Assembly (NCBI GenBank): GCA_030141605.1
Contig: JAQGDQ010000905.1
Span: 17,774-81,773 of the forward strand
Direction of reading: 5' to 3'
Length of the DNA: 64,000 nucleotides
Origin: Tubiluchus corallicola
Taxonomy: Eukaryota > Priapulida > Priapulimorpha > Priapulimorphida > Tubiluchidae
Shown here: one piece after another, positions 1 to 10,130 of the stretch
Position numbering within the stretch: position 1 is the first letter of the stretch
Layout of the letters: each line of letters opens with the position of its first letter
The notes under the pieces: model-generated
Database searches by the model: none
What the model saw: the letters and a program-made list of their open reading frames with translations, nothing else
What the model was told of the DNA's origin: nothing
Program-made: the position numbers and the translations under genes

Positions 1-164
1 GGGATGATATTGCAATGTTTATAATAATAAAAATAATGGCTTAAGAGACAAATGAAAATTTAAAACTAATTTGTTTAAAATTTTTCTACAAAATTTCGAG
101 TTTCAACGGGTGTCATTTGATAACGACCTGTGTTACTAAGTTCCAAATATTATGTTAAAGCTTT

Positions 165-375
165 AGTTAACTCCATCAGGACCGCATCATTCAAAATAGG
201 TCTTATAAGAGATATGGCTTTTGTGCTACTGTACGAGCACAGAAATAACCAAATGATTACAAATTAGGTACTGTTCTATTCAGGAGCATCTCAGCTGTCC
301 AATCATGCTATTTGTTTAAATATTTATAAGTGATTTAATTGGATAAAATTAAAAAAACATGCCCTCTTCAGGCAC
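165..375. repeat. Dispersed repeat R1, copy 1
   Basis: This stretch resembles two others in the window, 42440-42560 and 48868-49075. All share the phrase ccaggaccgca/cattcaaaa-type opening followed by taggtcttataa. The copy near 48.9 kb also shares the later part (a run including ctgttctattcaggag and atcatgctatttgtttaaa). The other two copies lie just upstream of Penelope-like elements; this one stands alone. No coding potential is seen. Confidence 0.75.
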
Positions 376-1290
376 TACAAATTAGCCTATTGAGTAGCTT
401 GGTCTGGTGTACGCTTGCGTGAAAGTACACACTACTTTATTGATCGCTTGCTTGCTACAGCCCAAGAGAACTACCTGCTGTACAGACCTCCAGGAAAAAC
501 CAACCGATCAGCCAAGGAGAAATTAAGGTCATTTCATTTCTTAATAGGAATTTCTCCTTAAAATAGAGTAGACTTGAGACCAAAGTTTATCAGAGTGTTG
601 TGTCTGGATAGTTGAAATTTCCTACATTAGCTGATTTCAAACAAGTGATACTGTACATTGTTACAGTGCAAACAATGCAGTTACTGAAAGCTTTTTTTCA
701 ATTTTTCCATCAAAAATCGATTTTTACCTTGTCTAAGGTAAGCAAACGCATTGCTTAGTGAGACTAGTTTTAATTAGCTAATGCAAAATTCAACAAACGC
801 TTACCGTCCCGAAGGAATTTAATCCACTAAAGTGCTCGTCATGTTCTTAAATCGCTTCAAGACTGTGTTAGTTTATTGGTAGTTTGTTTACTATGAGTTA
901 AATATCCATAGTCAAATGCCTGTAAACAATTTAGAAAATGAAAAAAGGAAGAAGTTCACCACTAACCTGTACACAAATTCTGTTTTAGGTTGGCAGTTGT
1001 TAGAATCATATTGCAAGGAGAGATACCACATCCGGAACCAACCTTGGGGCAGCGACAAATGCTGATGATGATGATGGCAACGATACTGATTGTCGCACTG
1101 AACTGTAAACCACTGATGCTGATAACAATTACCTCCTGCATTCTTTCTAGCTTTAATTTTGTTTTCCATTAGTAAATAAGAAAAAAGATTACTAATACAT
1201 CTTCACTGACACTCGAACCCAGGTCTTCTTCTTTCCGGATAAATTTAAATCCAATTTAAATTTCCAATCTAAATTTTAATAATTGGTATA
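376..1290. other. No gene recognised
   Basis: AT-rich sequence. A minus-strand open frame across 912-1169 contains four cysteines and ends next to a GT that could be a splice donor, but there is no family match or partner exon, so it is not called. Confidence 0.5.
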
Positions 1291-1578
1291 AATAAAAGCA
1301 ATTATTATTCATTAAAAGAATAAGGGTTTAATCATTTGAATCAATAAAAGCAATTATTATTCATTAAAAGAATAAGGGTTTAATCATTTGAATCAATAAA
1401 AGCAATTATTATTCATTAAAAGAATAAGGGTTTAATCATTTGAATCAATAAAAGCAATTATTATTCATTAAAAGAATAAGGGTTTAATCATTTGAATCAA
1501 TAAAAGCAATTATTATTCATTAAAAGAATAAGGGTTTAATCATTTGAATCAATAAAAGCAATTATTATTCTTAAAAAA
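1291..1578. repeat. 52-bp tandem repeat, about 5.5 copies
   Basis: Near-perfect units beginning aataaaagcaattattattc recur at 1291, 1343, 1395, 1447, 1499 and 1551, an exact 52-bp period. The last unit degrades. The near identity of the units indicates recent expansion. No coding frame is kept. Confidence 0.95.
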
Positions 1579-1915
1579 ATTAATAGTCTTAATTATTTAT
1601 ATGAACAAACACGATTATTATTTATCGAAAGACTAGTGGATTTGATAATTCATATGAACAATGGCAATTATTGTTCATCAAAAGATTAATGGTTTTAACA
1701 ATTCTTATGAATAAAACCAATCACTCTTCACCAAAAGAATTATGGCTGTTTAAAGCACTGTTGTTGTTGTTGTTGCTGCTGTTACTAAAGATATGTCACC
1801 AAAAGTGTATTCATATGCATTCGATTCAGTGTCATCGATGCCAGTGTTGTTGTCGTTATCGTCACCAACATCAAATAACTAAGTTTCAACTTCTAACTTT
1901 TCCAGTACTGTTACC

Positions 1916-2255
1916 CAGGGCCTATTTCAAGGGGGGGGGGGGGGGGGAAGTGGGGATACTTCCCCGGGGCCTCACTCTCCTGGGGGGCCTCGCGCCAAGA
2001 TAATATTTTTTTTGCTTTATGCGAACATACTGCCTCCTCTCTCTCTCTTGCCGCACGTGCGTCGTTTGCCAGTATTGACAAGTATTAAGGACTGGTCTTG
2101 AGAATAAAGCAGTTTTTCTTTCAATTGTTCTTTGCTTTAACAACTGTATAACTCCATATTTTCTCTTCGAAAATGCTTCTCCGGCGTTCTAGCAGTTCAA
2201 AAATTTCTCACACGCCCCACTTCCCCGGGCCTCGCTTAGGCTGAAATAGGCCCTG
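1916..2255. mobile_element. hAT-type MITE, 340 bp, with 8-bp target duplication
   Basis: The ends are inverted repeats: CAGGGCCTATTTCA at 1916 and its complement ending at 2255. The element is flanked by identical 8-bp duplications CTGTTACC (1908-1915 and 2256-2263). An 8-bp duplication with CAGGG ends is characteristic of hAT transposons. Subterminal GC-rich blocks (a run of G near 1931, ttccccgggcctc blocks at both ends) lie next to the termini. No transposase is present, so it must be non-autonomous. Confidence 0.93.
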
Positions 2256-2263
2256 CTGTTACC

Positions 2264-3590
2264 GCAATTGCTATGACTCTTACACGTGATTTGCCTAGGA
2301 GTTTATTGTTAGCTAGTTTGTACAGGCAGGTGAATAGCCGAGTGGCCAAGTCTCAGCCTTGCAACCGAAGTTTGCATTTATGTTCATTTACGTTAATTAA
2401 AACAACCATTATGTTACACTTTGCCAAAGTGTAAAGTTATAGTATTAGTTATAATTATTATACAAAAATATCTAGGAAATGTTTGATTTTACATAAATTG
2501 TTAATTTTACACTTTGCTTTAGATTCTGCATAATTTATAAAGTTAATTTATAAGATTCTGTTTTAGTAACACACCGCAATAAGTTATTGTCAAATGCCCA
2601 GTTAAAGTCAACGTGGCCCACTCGAAAAGCAACTACGCAGTGAAAGGGTTAAAATGCTATTTTAAAATAACTATTAAAATCCATTTTTTTTTTAATTATT
2701 ATGTACAGCACAGCGTAATTCATTCAAAATATCTGCTTGTATCCTAAACAAGAGGGCAGCTAACACCATTTCATAGTACATTTAATGAAAAAGAGAGGCG
2801 TACATTGGCCTTCTGCCAAGAAAACGCAACGTCGTCCAACAGACAACATTTACATCCTTAAGAAAAGCTTGGAGCTGGTGACTCACTGCCTGTGTGATGA
2901 CATTGCTTATTATATCACGTGACATAATATATTTAAAGTATGACAATGCTTATAAAAATACATGTTGATTTTGATTGTATATTATGACTACATGATTGTT
3001 TTAAATATTTTTTATAATATTTCTTTCCACTTCAAGAAATGTATTTTTACGAAACTTATCCACAGAAAAAAACAAAATTAAGGAAAATTAAACAAAATCA
3101 TAATTAAAAAAAACCTTGTGCATTCTAACCACAAGTTTTTATTTCATTTCCAAAGATAAAGTTTCAACTTACAATTTAATACTCTTTTTATTCCGAATTA
3201 CACATACGGGGTATCATAATCTTTTCAGTGCTTAGGGCTCGTGAGGTCTTATTCCGACCGTGGTTGCACTGCTGAACTATTTATTAAGAATATTTTTAGA
3301 AAGGTAATTGCATCAACGAGGGAAGGGAGGTTTGTTTGCTATAAGACGAAGTATGATTGACAGTTGACATTTTAGTACTAACATAAAGAATTGAGTGCAT
3401 GGTAAACATTAACCGGCCACCGTTGCATTATGAACAGGTAAAGTAGATATTACACCAGGTGTGACAGGTGCTGATTAATCATGACCTTTAACAGTCATGC
3501 AGTTTAAGACAATAGTAACAAATTGTGTAAAACAAGCCTCATTACAGAAATAACGGCAGTAACTGTTTAGGGGACTAGCAGAATCAGCTT
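2264..3590. other. No gene recognised
   Basis: AT-rich intergenic or intronic sequence. The FBXO4-like gene runs leftward on the minus strand, so its last exons could lie here or beyond the window, but I could not identify them. Confidence 0.4.
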
Positions 3591-3593
3591 TTA

Positions 3594-3947
3594 TATATAT
3601 GGTACATCGAAAAAATTGTTATTTACTATATGACAGAAGTAATTCGTTTCTATATTTTGATACTAGTGTTTTAATGGATGTAGGAATATGGTATATATTT
3701 TATATATATGGTACATATGCAAAAACAAAATGCTGCTGTTTGGCTTTCTGTGGGGGAAGAATGTTTAAAAATTGTAAGTTATTTATTATATGACCGAAGT
3801 AATTCGTTTCTATATTTTGATACTATTTTGATACTAGTGTTTTAATGGATGTAGGAATATGGTATATATTTTATATATATGGTACATATGCAAAAACAAA
3901 ATGCTGCTGTTTGGCTTTCTGTGAGGGAAGAATGTTACGGGGGCCCT
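3594..3947. repeat. Local tandem duplication, about 160-171 bp, two copies
   Basis: The block holding tatatggtaca, gacagaagtaattcgtttc and caaaatgctgctgtttggc occurs twice in direct orientation. The second copy carries an extra 11-bp repeat (tactattttga). Short open frames here are by-products. Confidence 0.9.
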
Positions 3948-4049
3948 AGTGTTGAAATTATGAACATCAGATATTTTCGTAAAATAGTTGCTATATAAAT
4001 AGGGTAATGTTCCCGAGTGATACAGTTATCTATAAATTAGATATTTCAG

Positions 4050-4485
4050 GACCGGAAAAACTGTCTCTAATATATCCGGTGTCCCTTATAGCCGAAGCTG
4101 AGTCAGGCCGAGGGTGTATCTAGACGTATACTTTCCCCATGGATTATTGCTACACATTCAGTACAAACGGTATGTAGGAAGCTCCTTCAGTGATGCGAGA
4201 TGTATGTGACCGCGGAAACCGAGCTGTTTGAAGGCCGAGTTTGCGAAAAATTGAGGTCAAAAATCGATCAATTTCGCTTTGATCACAGAGCCCTTTATTT
4301 GAGAGGTAATTTACCTGGGTTTCTATTACGCAGGACCTGAAGACATGGTCCCTTATAACCGAAAGTCCCTTATATGCGAGTGCCTTATATACGAAGATTT
4401 TTACATAGGAAAAACGTTACGAAAAATTGGGACCTGTGTTGGTGGTCCCTTATAAGCCAGTACGTTATACCCAAGGTTGACTGTA
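4050..4485. mobile_element. Non-autonomous pogo/Tigger-like element, copy 1
   Basis: The right end reads ggtcccttataag...ggttgactgta. Its reverse complement (CAGTCAACCT, then a tataa block and AAGGGACC) resembles Tigger/pogo termini. A degenerate inverted version (tatatccggtgtcccttata) lies near 4069. The interior is clearly related to 9806-10130, sharing ggtatgtaggaagctccttc and gaaaaattgaggtcaaaaat. No transposase frame is present. The left boundary is uncertain and may lie as far left as 4022. Confidence 0.65.
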
Positions 4486-4489
4486 CATA

Positions 4490-4745
4490 TATTTGCATAG
4501 CACTTATATACAAGCAGGCTGCACAAATGCTTGTTGTGTAATACCTTGCACCTGTTCGTTATGTGACACTTATATAAAAGATGCTTTCAGTAACTGCCTG
4601 TGGTGTGTTGTAAAATACACACTTTCCGAAAAGTATACACATTTTCCGAAGAGAATTTTTTCTAAAATGTGACGTCCTTCAAACTTTGGTGCCCTTGGCT
4701 ATAGGCTAGTTATGCTATTGGTTAATACACCCTTGAAAGTTTACT
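4490..4745. repeat. Dispersed repeat R2, copy 1
   Basis: Related to 26025-26200. Shared blocks in the same order include aaatgcttgttgtgta, gcacttatata, a 'cctc/ttcaaactttgg' block and cctattggtt-like text. It is probably an old mobile-element fragment; no ends were recognised. Confidence 0.7.
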
Positions 4746-5802
4746 GTTTAATGATATCTCATTTCACCCAGGAATAAAAATATTGCTAAAAACTGGCAGA
4801 TAACTTACGGTATGTGGACGTTAAAAGCCTGACTAAAAACTATGCAAATAGCATACATAGCACACAACAGATGGCAGCACCATACACAAACTAAGCAAAC
4901 TGGCCTAATGAGTTAACCAGACATAATTATGAGGAAATCAGAATCAGATAAACCTTTCATAAGCACATGTGAATAGACACAAAGCTAAATGAACTTTAGA
5001 TTACAGAAGTAAGGACGATTTAGCGTCGATTCTAACATATACGTATGTGTTTCTCCACATTTTTAAGTTTTCTCTATATTCATTGTAACTGCAATATGCA
5101 TAACGACACTTATTTGTTAGAAGGTGCTGCCCTCTACGAGTGAGGAGGAAAGGACAGGAGGAGAACAATGATGGTCGCGTTTCATTCGCAGCAATGTTTT
5201 TATCGTTATTGTGTTATAGTTAATAACAGCGTTTAGTTATAACCAAATTTTGTATCTTGAGAAATTTTAAATCTTGACGAAAAGCCAACGATGTAAGTTA
5301 CATGAATTTAAATAATTTAATTAAGTTATGAATTCAATCTCTGAAATTTGAGAAAGTACTTTTGCCAATAAGTTGACTTCTTCGTAATTATTAAGCTTCT
5401 GTTTATCATTTTATTTATTTTCTTACTTGTTAATGTTCTCTTTATTATTCTCTTTAGAATAAACGACTTTGGAACATGAATCAAATAATGAAGGCTTTCT
5501 GTACATAACATTCATAGTTTTGAATCTATTTTTTCTCTTTTTATTCATAGTTTTGAAGAAAAACGTAATCAACACACAATTTTTTTAAAGATTGCTTTAC
5601 ATTGGTCCTAACCTAAAAGTTTTTCATATAAGGACACACTGCCAACCCTGCTAAAGTGAACTCGCACTAAGTCGGAGTCTCGAACTGATGTGTGATTTAA
5701 CACAGCTTTACGAACATTTACACGCATGCGCAAACACGCACATTAAGGTAAGCCAGTCATAGATGTGCACAATTATGGCCAAACTTGTGGTAAGTTTCTC
5801 AC
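4746..5802. other. No exon recognised; intron of the FBXO4-like gene or its 3' side
   Basis: This lies downstream of the second FBXO4-like exon on the minus strand. An agatggcagcacc motif (4869-4881), recurrent in the window, is the only recognisable item. Confidence 0.4.
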
Positions 5803-6018
5803 CATTTTGGTCGCCGGCCGAGAATCCGACGACGTTAAACATGTCATTCACCTCGAATAACATCTTTCTGACGATGCCCTTAGTATCCTGATCCTCCGAA
5901 CATGATCACCTTAGGTAGTTGCCATGGTATCAGTGACCGGAAGAAGCTGCTCAGGTGGTGTATGGTGATGTTCTCGTGTCGTCGGAGTTTGTTGACTTCA
6001 GGAGAACATCTGAGGTAT
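5803..6018 (-). CDS. FBXO4: FBXO4-like F-box protein, exon downstream of the F-box exon (frameshifted)
   Basis: Read on the minus strand, the exon follows an attcag acceptor (AG at 6020-6019) and ends before a GTGAGA donor (5802 onward). Its first nucleotide completes the codon left by the F-box exon. The first part encodes SSFFRSLIPWQLPKVIMFGG. This aligns in my memory with the human FBXO4 segment that ends in an AMFG motif, after the F-box and before the C-terminal GTPase-like domain. After MFGGSGY the frame meets TAA, but the +1 frame continues openly as DTKGIVRKMLFEVNDMFNVV to the donor. One base therefore disrupts the frame near 5887-5895. It could be a pseudogene mutation, an assembly error or a splice choice I have misread. 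Confidence 0.7.
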
Positions 6019-6054
6019 CTGAATTACAACATTTGCAAAAATACATCAGTTTAT

Positions 6055-6783
6055 GAATGATGAATGTAGGTGGCAGCACCAGTGTCTTCCTAAGGACCAC
6101 GTAAATTCAGTTTCTGATTGACAAAATCTGAATGATGAATGTAGGTGGTGACACCAGTGTCTTCCTAAGGACCACGTAAATTCAGTTTCTGATTGACAAA
6201 ATCTGAATGATGAATGTAGGTGGCGACACCAGTGTCTTCCTAAGGACCACGTAAATTCAGTTTCTGATTGACAAAATCTGAATGATGAATGTAGGTGGCG
6301 ACACCAGTGTCTTCCTAATGACCACGTAAATTCAGTTTCTGATTGACAAAATGTGAATGATGAATGTAGGTGGCGACACCAGTGTCTTCCTAAGGAGCAC
6401 GTAAATTCAGTTAATGATTGACAAAATCTGAATGATGAATGTAGGTGGCGACACCAGTGTCTTCCTAAGGACCACGTAAATTCAGTTTCTGATTGACACA
6501 ATGTGAATGATGAATGTAGGTGGCGACACCAGTGTCTTCCTAAGGACCACGTAAATTCAGTTTCTGATTGACAAAATCTGAATGATGAATGTAGGTGGCG
6601 ACACCAGTGTCTTCCTAAGGACCACGTAAATGCAGCTTCTGATTGACAAAATCTGAATGATGAATGTAGGTGGCGACACCAGTGTCTTCCTAATGACCAC
6701 GTAAATTCAGTTTCTGATTGACAAAATCTGAATGATGAATGTAGGTGGCGACACCAGTGTCTTCCTAAGGAGCACGTAAATTA
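6055..6783. repeat. 75-bp minisatellite in the FBXO4-like intron, about 10 copies
   Basis: Units start with gaatgatgaatgtaggtggc at 6055, 6130, 6205 and so on, a constant 75 bp, with a near-palindromic gacaccagtgtc in each. Because 75 is a multiple of three, one minus frame stays open for 151 codons, but this is not a gene. The array sits inside the intron between 6019 and 7478. Its edge is only about 36 bp from the downstream acceptor. Confidence 0.95.
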
Positions 6784-7345
6784 ATCATAAAAGATTCATT
6801 TTAAAAGCACCAGGCGGGTTGAATGGGACGAATAAGAGTGAAAAAAGAAAACATGGCATTATGACAACTCGAGTAGGGTTTGTTATCAACTTTATAAAAT
6901 GGCTGCAGTCACAATGACGCTTATGGTGCAATACAATTTAATCTCGAGAGCGTAATTTTGTAGATTTTAATTTGGTAATTTTATTAGATAAAAAAATGAA
7001 ATTGTAGTTATTATTTGTGGCTGAGAAGGCCTTGCAAACTGAGATGCGACCTGGTAGCCTCTTGATTAGTAGGTAAATGTACTCCCATAATTAGTGTGCA
7101 AATGATTTTATTACTTATTTGTGATGTTTTGGATGATTCCTGGGACTTTTTTCCACACTATGGCCCAAATGCGAGGTCAGTTTTTCATCAAGTGTGGTCT
7201 TGAGTGAATGGGATACCAGGTTGTCTCGTACAGTTTTGTCAGTCTGATATCTTTTACTGCCAGTCACTGGCACCTTTTTCACATGAACTTAGTGTCCTGA
7301 AGTTAATGTCAATCAAAAATCCTGATACTAGCAACAAATCAAAAA
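6784..7345. other. Intron of the FBXO4-like gene, no feature seen
   Basis: Between the minisatellite and the tRNA-Met-like fragment I see only AT-rich unique sequence. Confidence 0.5.
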
Positions 7346-7416
7346 CTACACTGTCGAGAATTGAACTCACGAACTTTAGATTATGAGACTTTACTCTTAA
7401 CTGATCAAACTAACAT
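7346..7416 (-). repeat. tRNA-Met-like SINE head, degenerate
   Basis: Read on the minus strand this contains an A-box-like tagtttgatcagttaagag, an anticodon loop ctcataatc with CAT, and a B-box-like gtgagttcaattctc, in tRNA order and spacing. The stems are imperfect, so it is more likely a tRNA-derived SINE remnant than an active tRNA gene. It lies in the FBXO4-like intron. Confidence 0.5.
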
Positions 7417-7478
7417 TATGCCTCGCATCGTTACATTTCCTTCAGTGCCATGAACACTTACTGAGTACTGCAACTCAC

Positions 7479-7690
7479 ATTTCTTTAGTCGACCAATCAG
7501 ATTCAACCTCGGCATACATGTCAGGGTTGGTCACACTACCAATCACATCCCAGGAATGGATGTCTCTGTTTAAATGGGTTCTCCACAGCATGTTATCACA
7601 GGAGAGCATGTTCCATTGTTTTGACACCACGGCCACGTTGCACAGTTCAGCTGAAGTCAAGAATGACAAGATGTGTAGTTGAACTTGTAC
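7479..7690 (-). CDS. FBXO4: FBXO4-like F-box protein, F-box exon
   Basis: This is an internal exon on the minus strand. It follows a ttttgcag acceptor (AG just above 7690) and precedes a GTGAGT donor starting at 7478. It is 212 bp, starts in phase 0 and leaves two nucleotides. It encodes an F-box: VQLHILSFLTSAELCNVAVV, then a tryptophan-containing helix and LWRTHLNRDIHSW. F-box proteins bind SKP1 and bring substrates to SCF (CUL1-RBX1) ubiquitin ligases. The LWR-x2-L-x-RD-x2-SW ending and the next exon both fit FBXO4, whose reported substrates include cyclin D1 and TRF1. The upstream N-terminal exon was not found. Phase agreement with the exon at 6018 supports direct splicing over a 1460-bp intron. 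Confidence 0.82.
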
Positions 7691-7880
7691 CTGCAAAATA
7701 AAACCATCATCATTGCCGTCATCAACAATAACAACTACAAAACCACAAATATGCATTATGTTAATTATAAGCATTGAACATTTAAAAATAAAAGTTGTCC
7801 TCATTAGGGTAAGACAGACCTTACTCCAGCAATTAATTCTATATCAAGTTTTGCAAGTAAACTTGCCCGAATTAAAGTCA

Positions 7881-7951
7881 GGAACGGCCTGGATTTGAAC
7901 CAGGTACCTTTCACTTGAAAGATGAATATCATAACCACTAGACTACATTCC
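7881..7951 (-). tRNA. tRNA-Glu(UUC)-like sequence, probably degenerate
   Basis: The minus strand folds as a 71-nt tRNA. The acceptor GGAATGT pairs with CCGTTCC at six of seven positions, one of them a wobble. The D-arm holds GTCTAGTGGTTATGAT, the anticodon stem TTCAT/GTGAA closes a CTTTCAA loop (anticodon TTC), and the T-arm stem CCTGG/CCAGG is perfect. The arm sequences differ strongly from conserved animal tRNA-Glu and no T-run terminator follows closely. A tRNA-derived repeat or pseudogene is therefore as likely as a working gene. Confidence 0.5.
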
Positions 7952-8445
7952 TCAGTAATTTAATTCAGTCCATATGGCTGGGAAACCAATTCAGTATTGA
8001 ACATTTTCGAGATTAATTTACCTATGCTAGGAAAATTGCTAATTAAATATATTATTTTGAATTCAGTTTTGAAATTAATTTAGAGCCTGCAAGAAATAAT
8101 CCACGGGCAATTAATTAATACATAATAAATTTAATTTCGAGATTATTACATATGTCCAAAGACATAAGAATCTGTCCAAAGACATAAGAGAATAAATCCA
8201 AAGAATCTGACAGATTTGGATACCGACCCAAACATGCATAAAAGAATGTTCAGGAGATGCTAGATCTATACTGCTTTGTGCTTTATCAGCACCACTTCCG
8301 CTATATAGAAACTTCAGCTAATGAACACATAGTTTACAAACATATGTACATCAACAACATGAAAATACGTCAACTACTTCTGAGTTCTATTATAGGTGTG
8401 AATGAAATTATGATCATATTTATCGTATAACGTCAATTAAAACAT

Positions 8446-8647
8446 CATTACAGATGGCAGCACCATGCAATTTTAAGCCGAAAAATCTGTTTCGTCATGT
8501 GCCCTTCCGGCGGTTCCTTTAAGTCGAAACCACGTACCTCGCTTTTTGTACGAACTTCTTGCGCAAAAACTTAAAGGAACTGCCGGAAGGGCACATGACG
8601 AAACAGATTTTGTGGCTAAAAATTGCATGGTGCTGCCATCTGTAATG
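8446..8647. mobile_element. Foldback MITE, 202 bp
   Basis: Two arms of about 80 bp are inverted copies with few mismatches (CATTACAGATGGCAGCACC at the left, its complement at the right), separated by about 40 bp. Each arm's inner end carries TTCCTTTAA or its complement. No coding sequence and no clear target duplication were seen. Transcribed, it would form a long hairpin. Confidence 0.9.
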
Positions 8648-8934
8648 GAGAATTCAGATTAAATGTCACGAGGCGAGGGTGTATATCATGTGAATAGAAC
8701 ACTTGTGCGCTTTCTATTAATTATTATAAGCATTTTATGACACGTAATTATTATTATAAAACTGCGTGTTGCTTTCCGAATTGTAATTATTTTAACTAAT
8801 TTGCAACTAATTATAAATTTAACATTTAACCTAAGGAAGTATCGAATAATTAGCCTATATTTGTTTGTTTAGATTGCAGGCACTAAATTAAAACTATTAC
8901 CTATATTATTCAATATAAAACAATAAAAAATTTA

Positions 8935-9620
8935 AATAGCAATGACAACAGCAACAATAAGAACAGTAGCAACAGCAACAGCAACAGCGTCAATGACAGC
9001 AGAAGCATCAATAGCAATGATGGCTACAGCAACAAAACTAACAGATGCAGAATAACAAAAGCAAACCAGCAACAATAAGAACAGTAGCAACAGCAACAGC
9101 GTCAATGACAGCAGAAGCATCAATAGCAACGATGGCTACAGCAACAAAACTAACAGATGCAGAATAACAAAAGCAAGCCAACAACAACGATGACAACATC
9201 AATAGTAACAGCATCGATGACAGTAGCAGCGCTAATAACAAACAATGACAATAGCGACAAAACTAACAGCTGCAGAACAACAACAACAGAAAACCAGCAA
9301 CAATTACAGTAAGAACAATGACAACAACAACAATAGCAACACGTCAATGACAGCAGCAACGCCAATAAATACAATGAAAATAGCAACAAAACTAACAGAT
9401 GCACAACAACAACAACAGAAAGCAAGCAAGAATGATAGTGAGAATAATGATGACAACAGCAACATCAATAGCAACAGTATCGATGACAGCAGTAACGTCA
9501 ATAACAGCGACAACAATAGCAACAAAACTAACAGCTGCAGAACAACAACAGCAAGCCAGCAACAATGACGGCTGGAAGAACGACAACAGCAACAACAAAA
9601 ACAAGTCAGCAACAATAGAT
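8935..9620. repeat. CAA/CAG-rich simple-sequence region, about 690 bp
   Basis: Imperfect trinucleotide-like sequence dominated by agcaacagcaac and aacaacaac, with higher-order repeats of about 120-150 bp containing aaaactaacagatgcagaa. Several frames on both strands are open (poly-Asn/Gln/Ser on plus, poly-Leu/Val on minus), as expected for simple sequence, so no protein is called. Confidence 0.85.
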
Positions 9621-9805
9621 CAACACTGCTTGTTTTCAGTGTGCCCATGTTACTTACAAACCCATATAGTTACCTACCGGCAAATAACTGAAGACATCAT
9701 CATTATCATCTTTTTCATCACACGAAGTGGGACCCACTTTGTCATCACTCCTAGCTTTCATCAATTTATTCACGTATTGTTGTAAACCGCCTGTTGCACA
9801 CACCG

Positions 9806-10130
9806 TACCAACTTGAGTCAGACCGAGGGTGTATCTAGACCTGTACTTTTCTGTACTTTTAGCATATTTTTATGGATTATTGCTACACATTCTGTGCAAA
9901 CGGTATGTAGGAAGCTCCTTCAGTGATGCGAGATGTATGTGACCGAGGAAACCGAGCTGTTCGAAGGCCGAGTTTGCGAAAAATTGAGGTCAAAAATCGA
10001 TCAATTTCGTTTTGATCATAGGGTCCCTTATATGTGAGGTAATTTACCTGGGTTTCTATTACACGGGACCTGAAGATATCGTCCCTTATAACCGAAGGTC
10101 CCTTATATCCGAGCACCGAGGTTGACTGTC
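9806..10130. mobile_element. Pogo/Tigger-like element, copy 2, feeding a satellite
   Basis: Related to 4050-4485 over most of its length (ccgagggtgtatctagac, ggtatgtaggaagctccttc, gaggtaatttacctgggttt). It ends in gaggttgactg, the same terminal repeat. From this end a 93-bp tandem array begins, each unit of which repeats the terminal segment. Confidence 0.7.

Noticed and set aside
912-1169. Cysteine-containing minus-strand frame as a possible secreted-protein exon
   Set aside because: There is no convincing acceptor, partner exon or known cysteine pattern.
6046-6501. 151-codon repetitive frame with SLGRHWCRHLHSS units
   Set aside because: The 75-bp period is a multiple of three, which alone explains the open frame. 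The region is an intron.
9245-9785. Long Asn/Gln/Ser/Thr-rich open frames
   Set aside because: They arise from CAA/CAG simple sequence, and frames on both strands are open.
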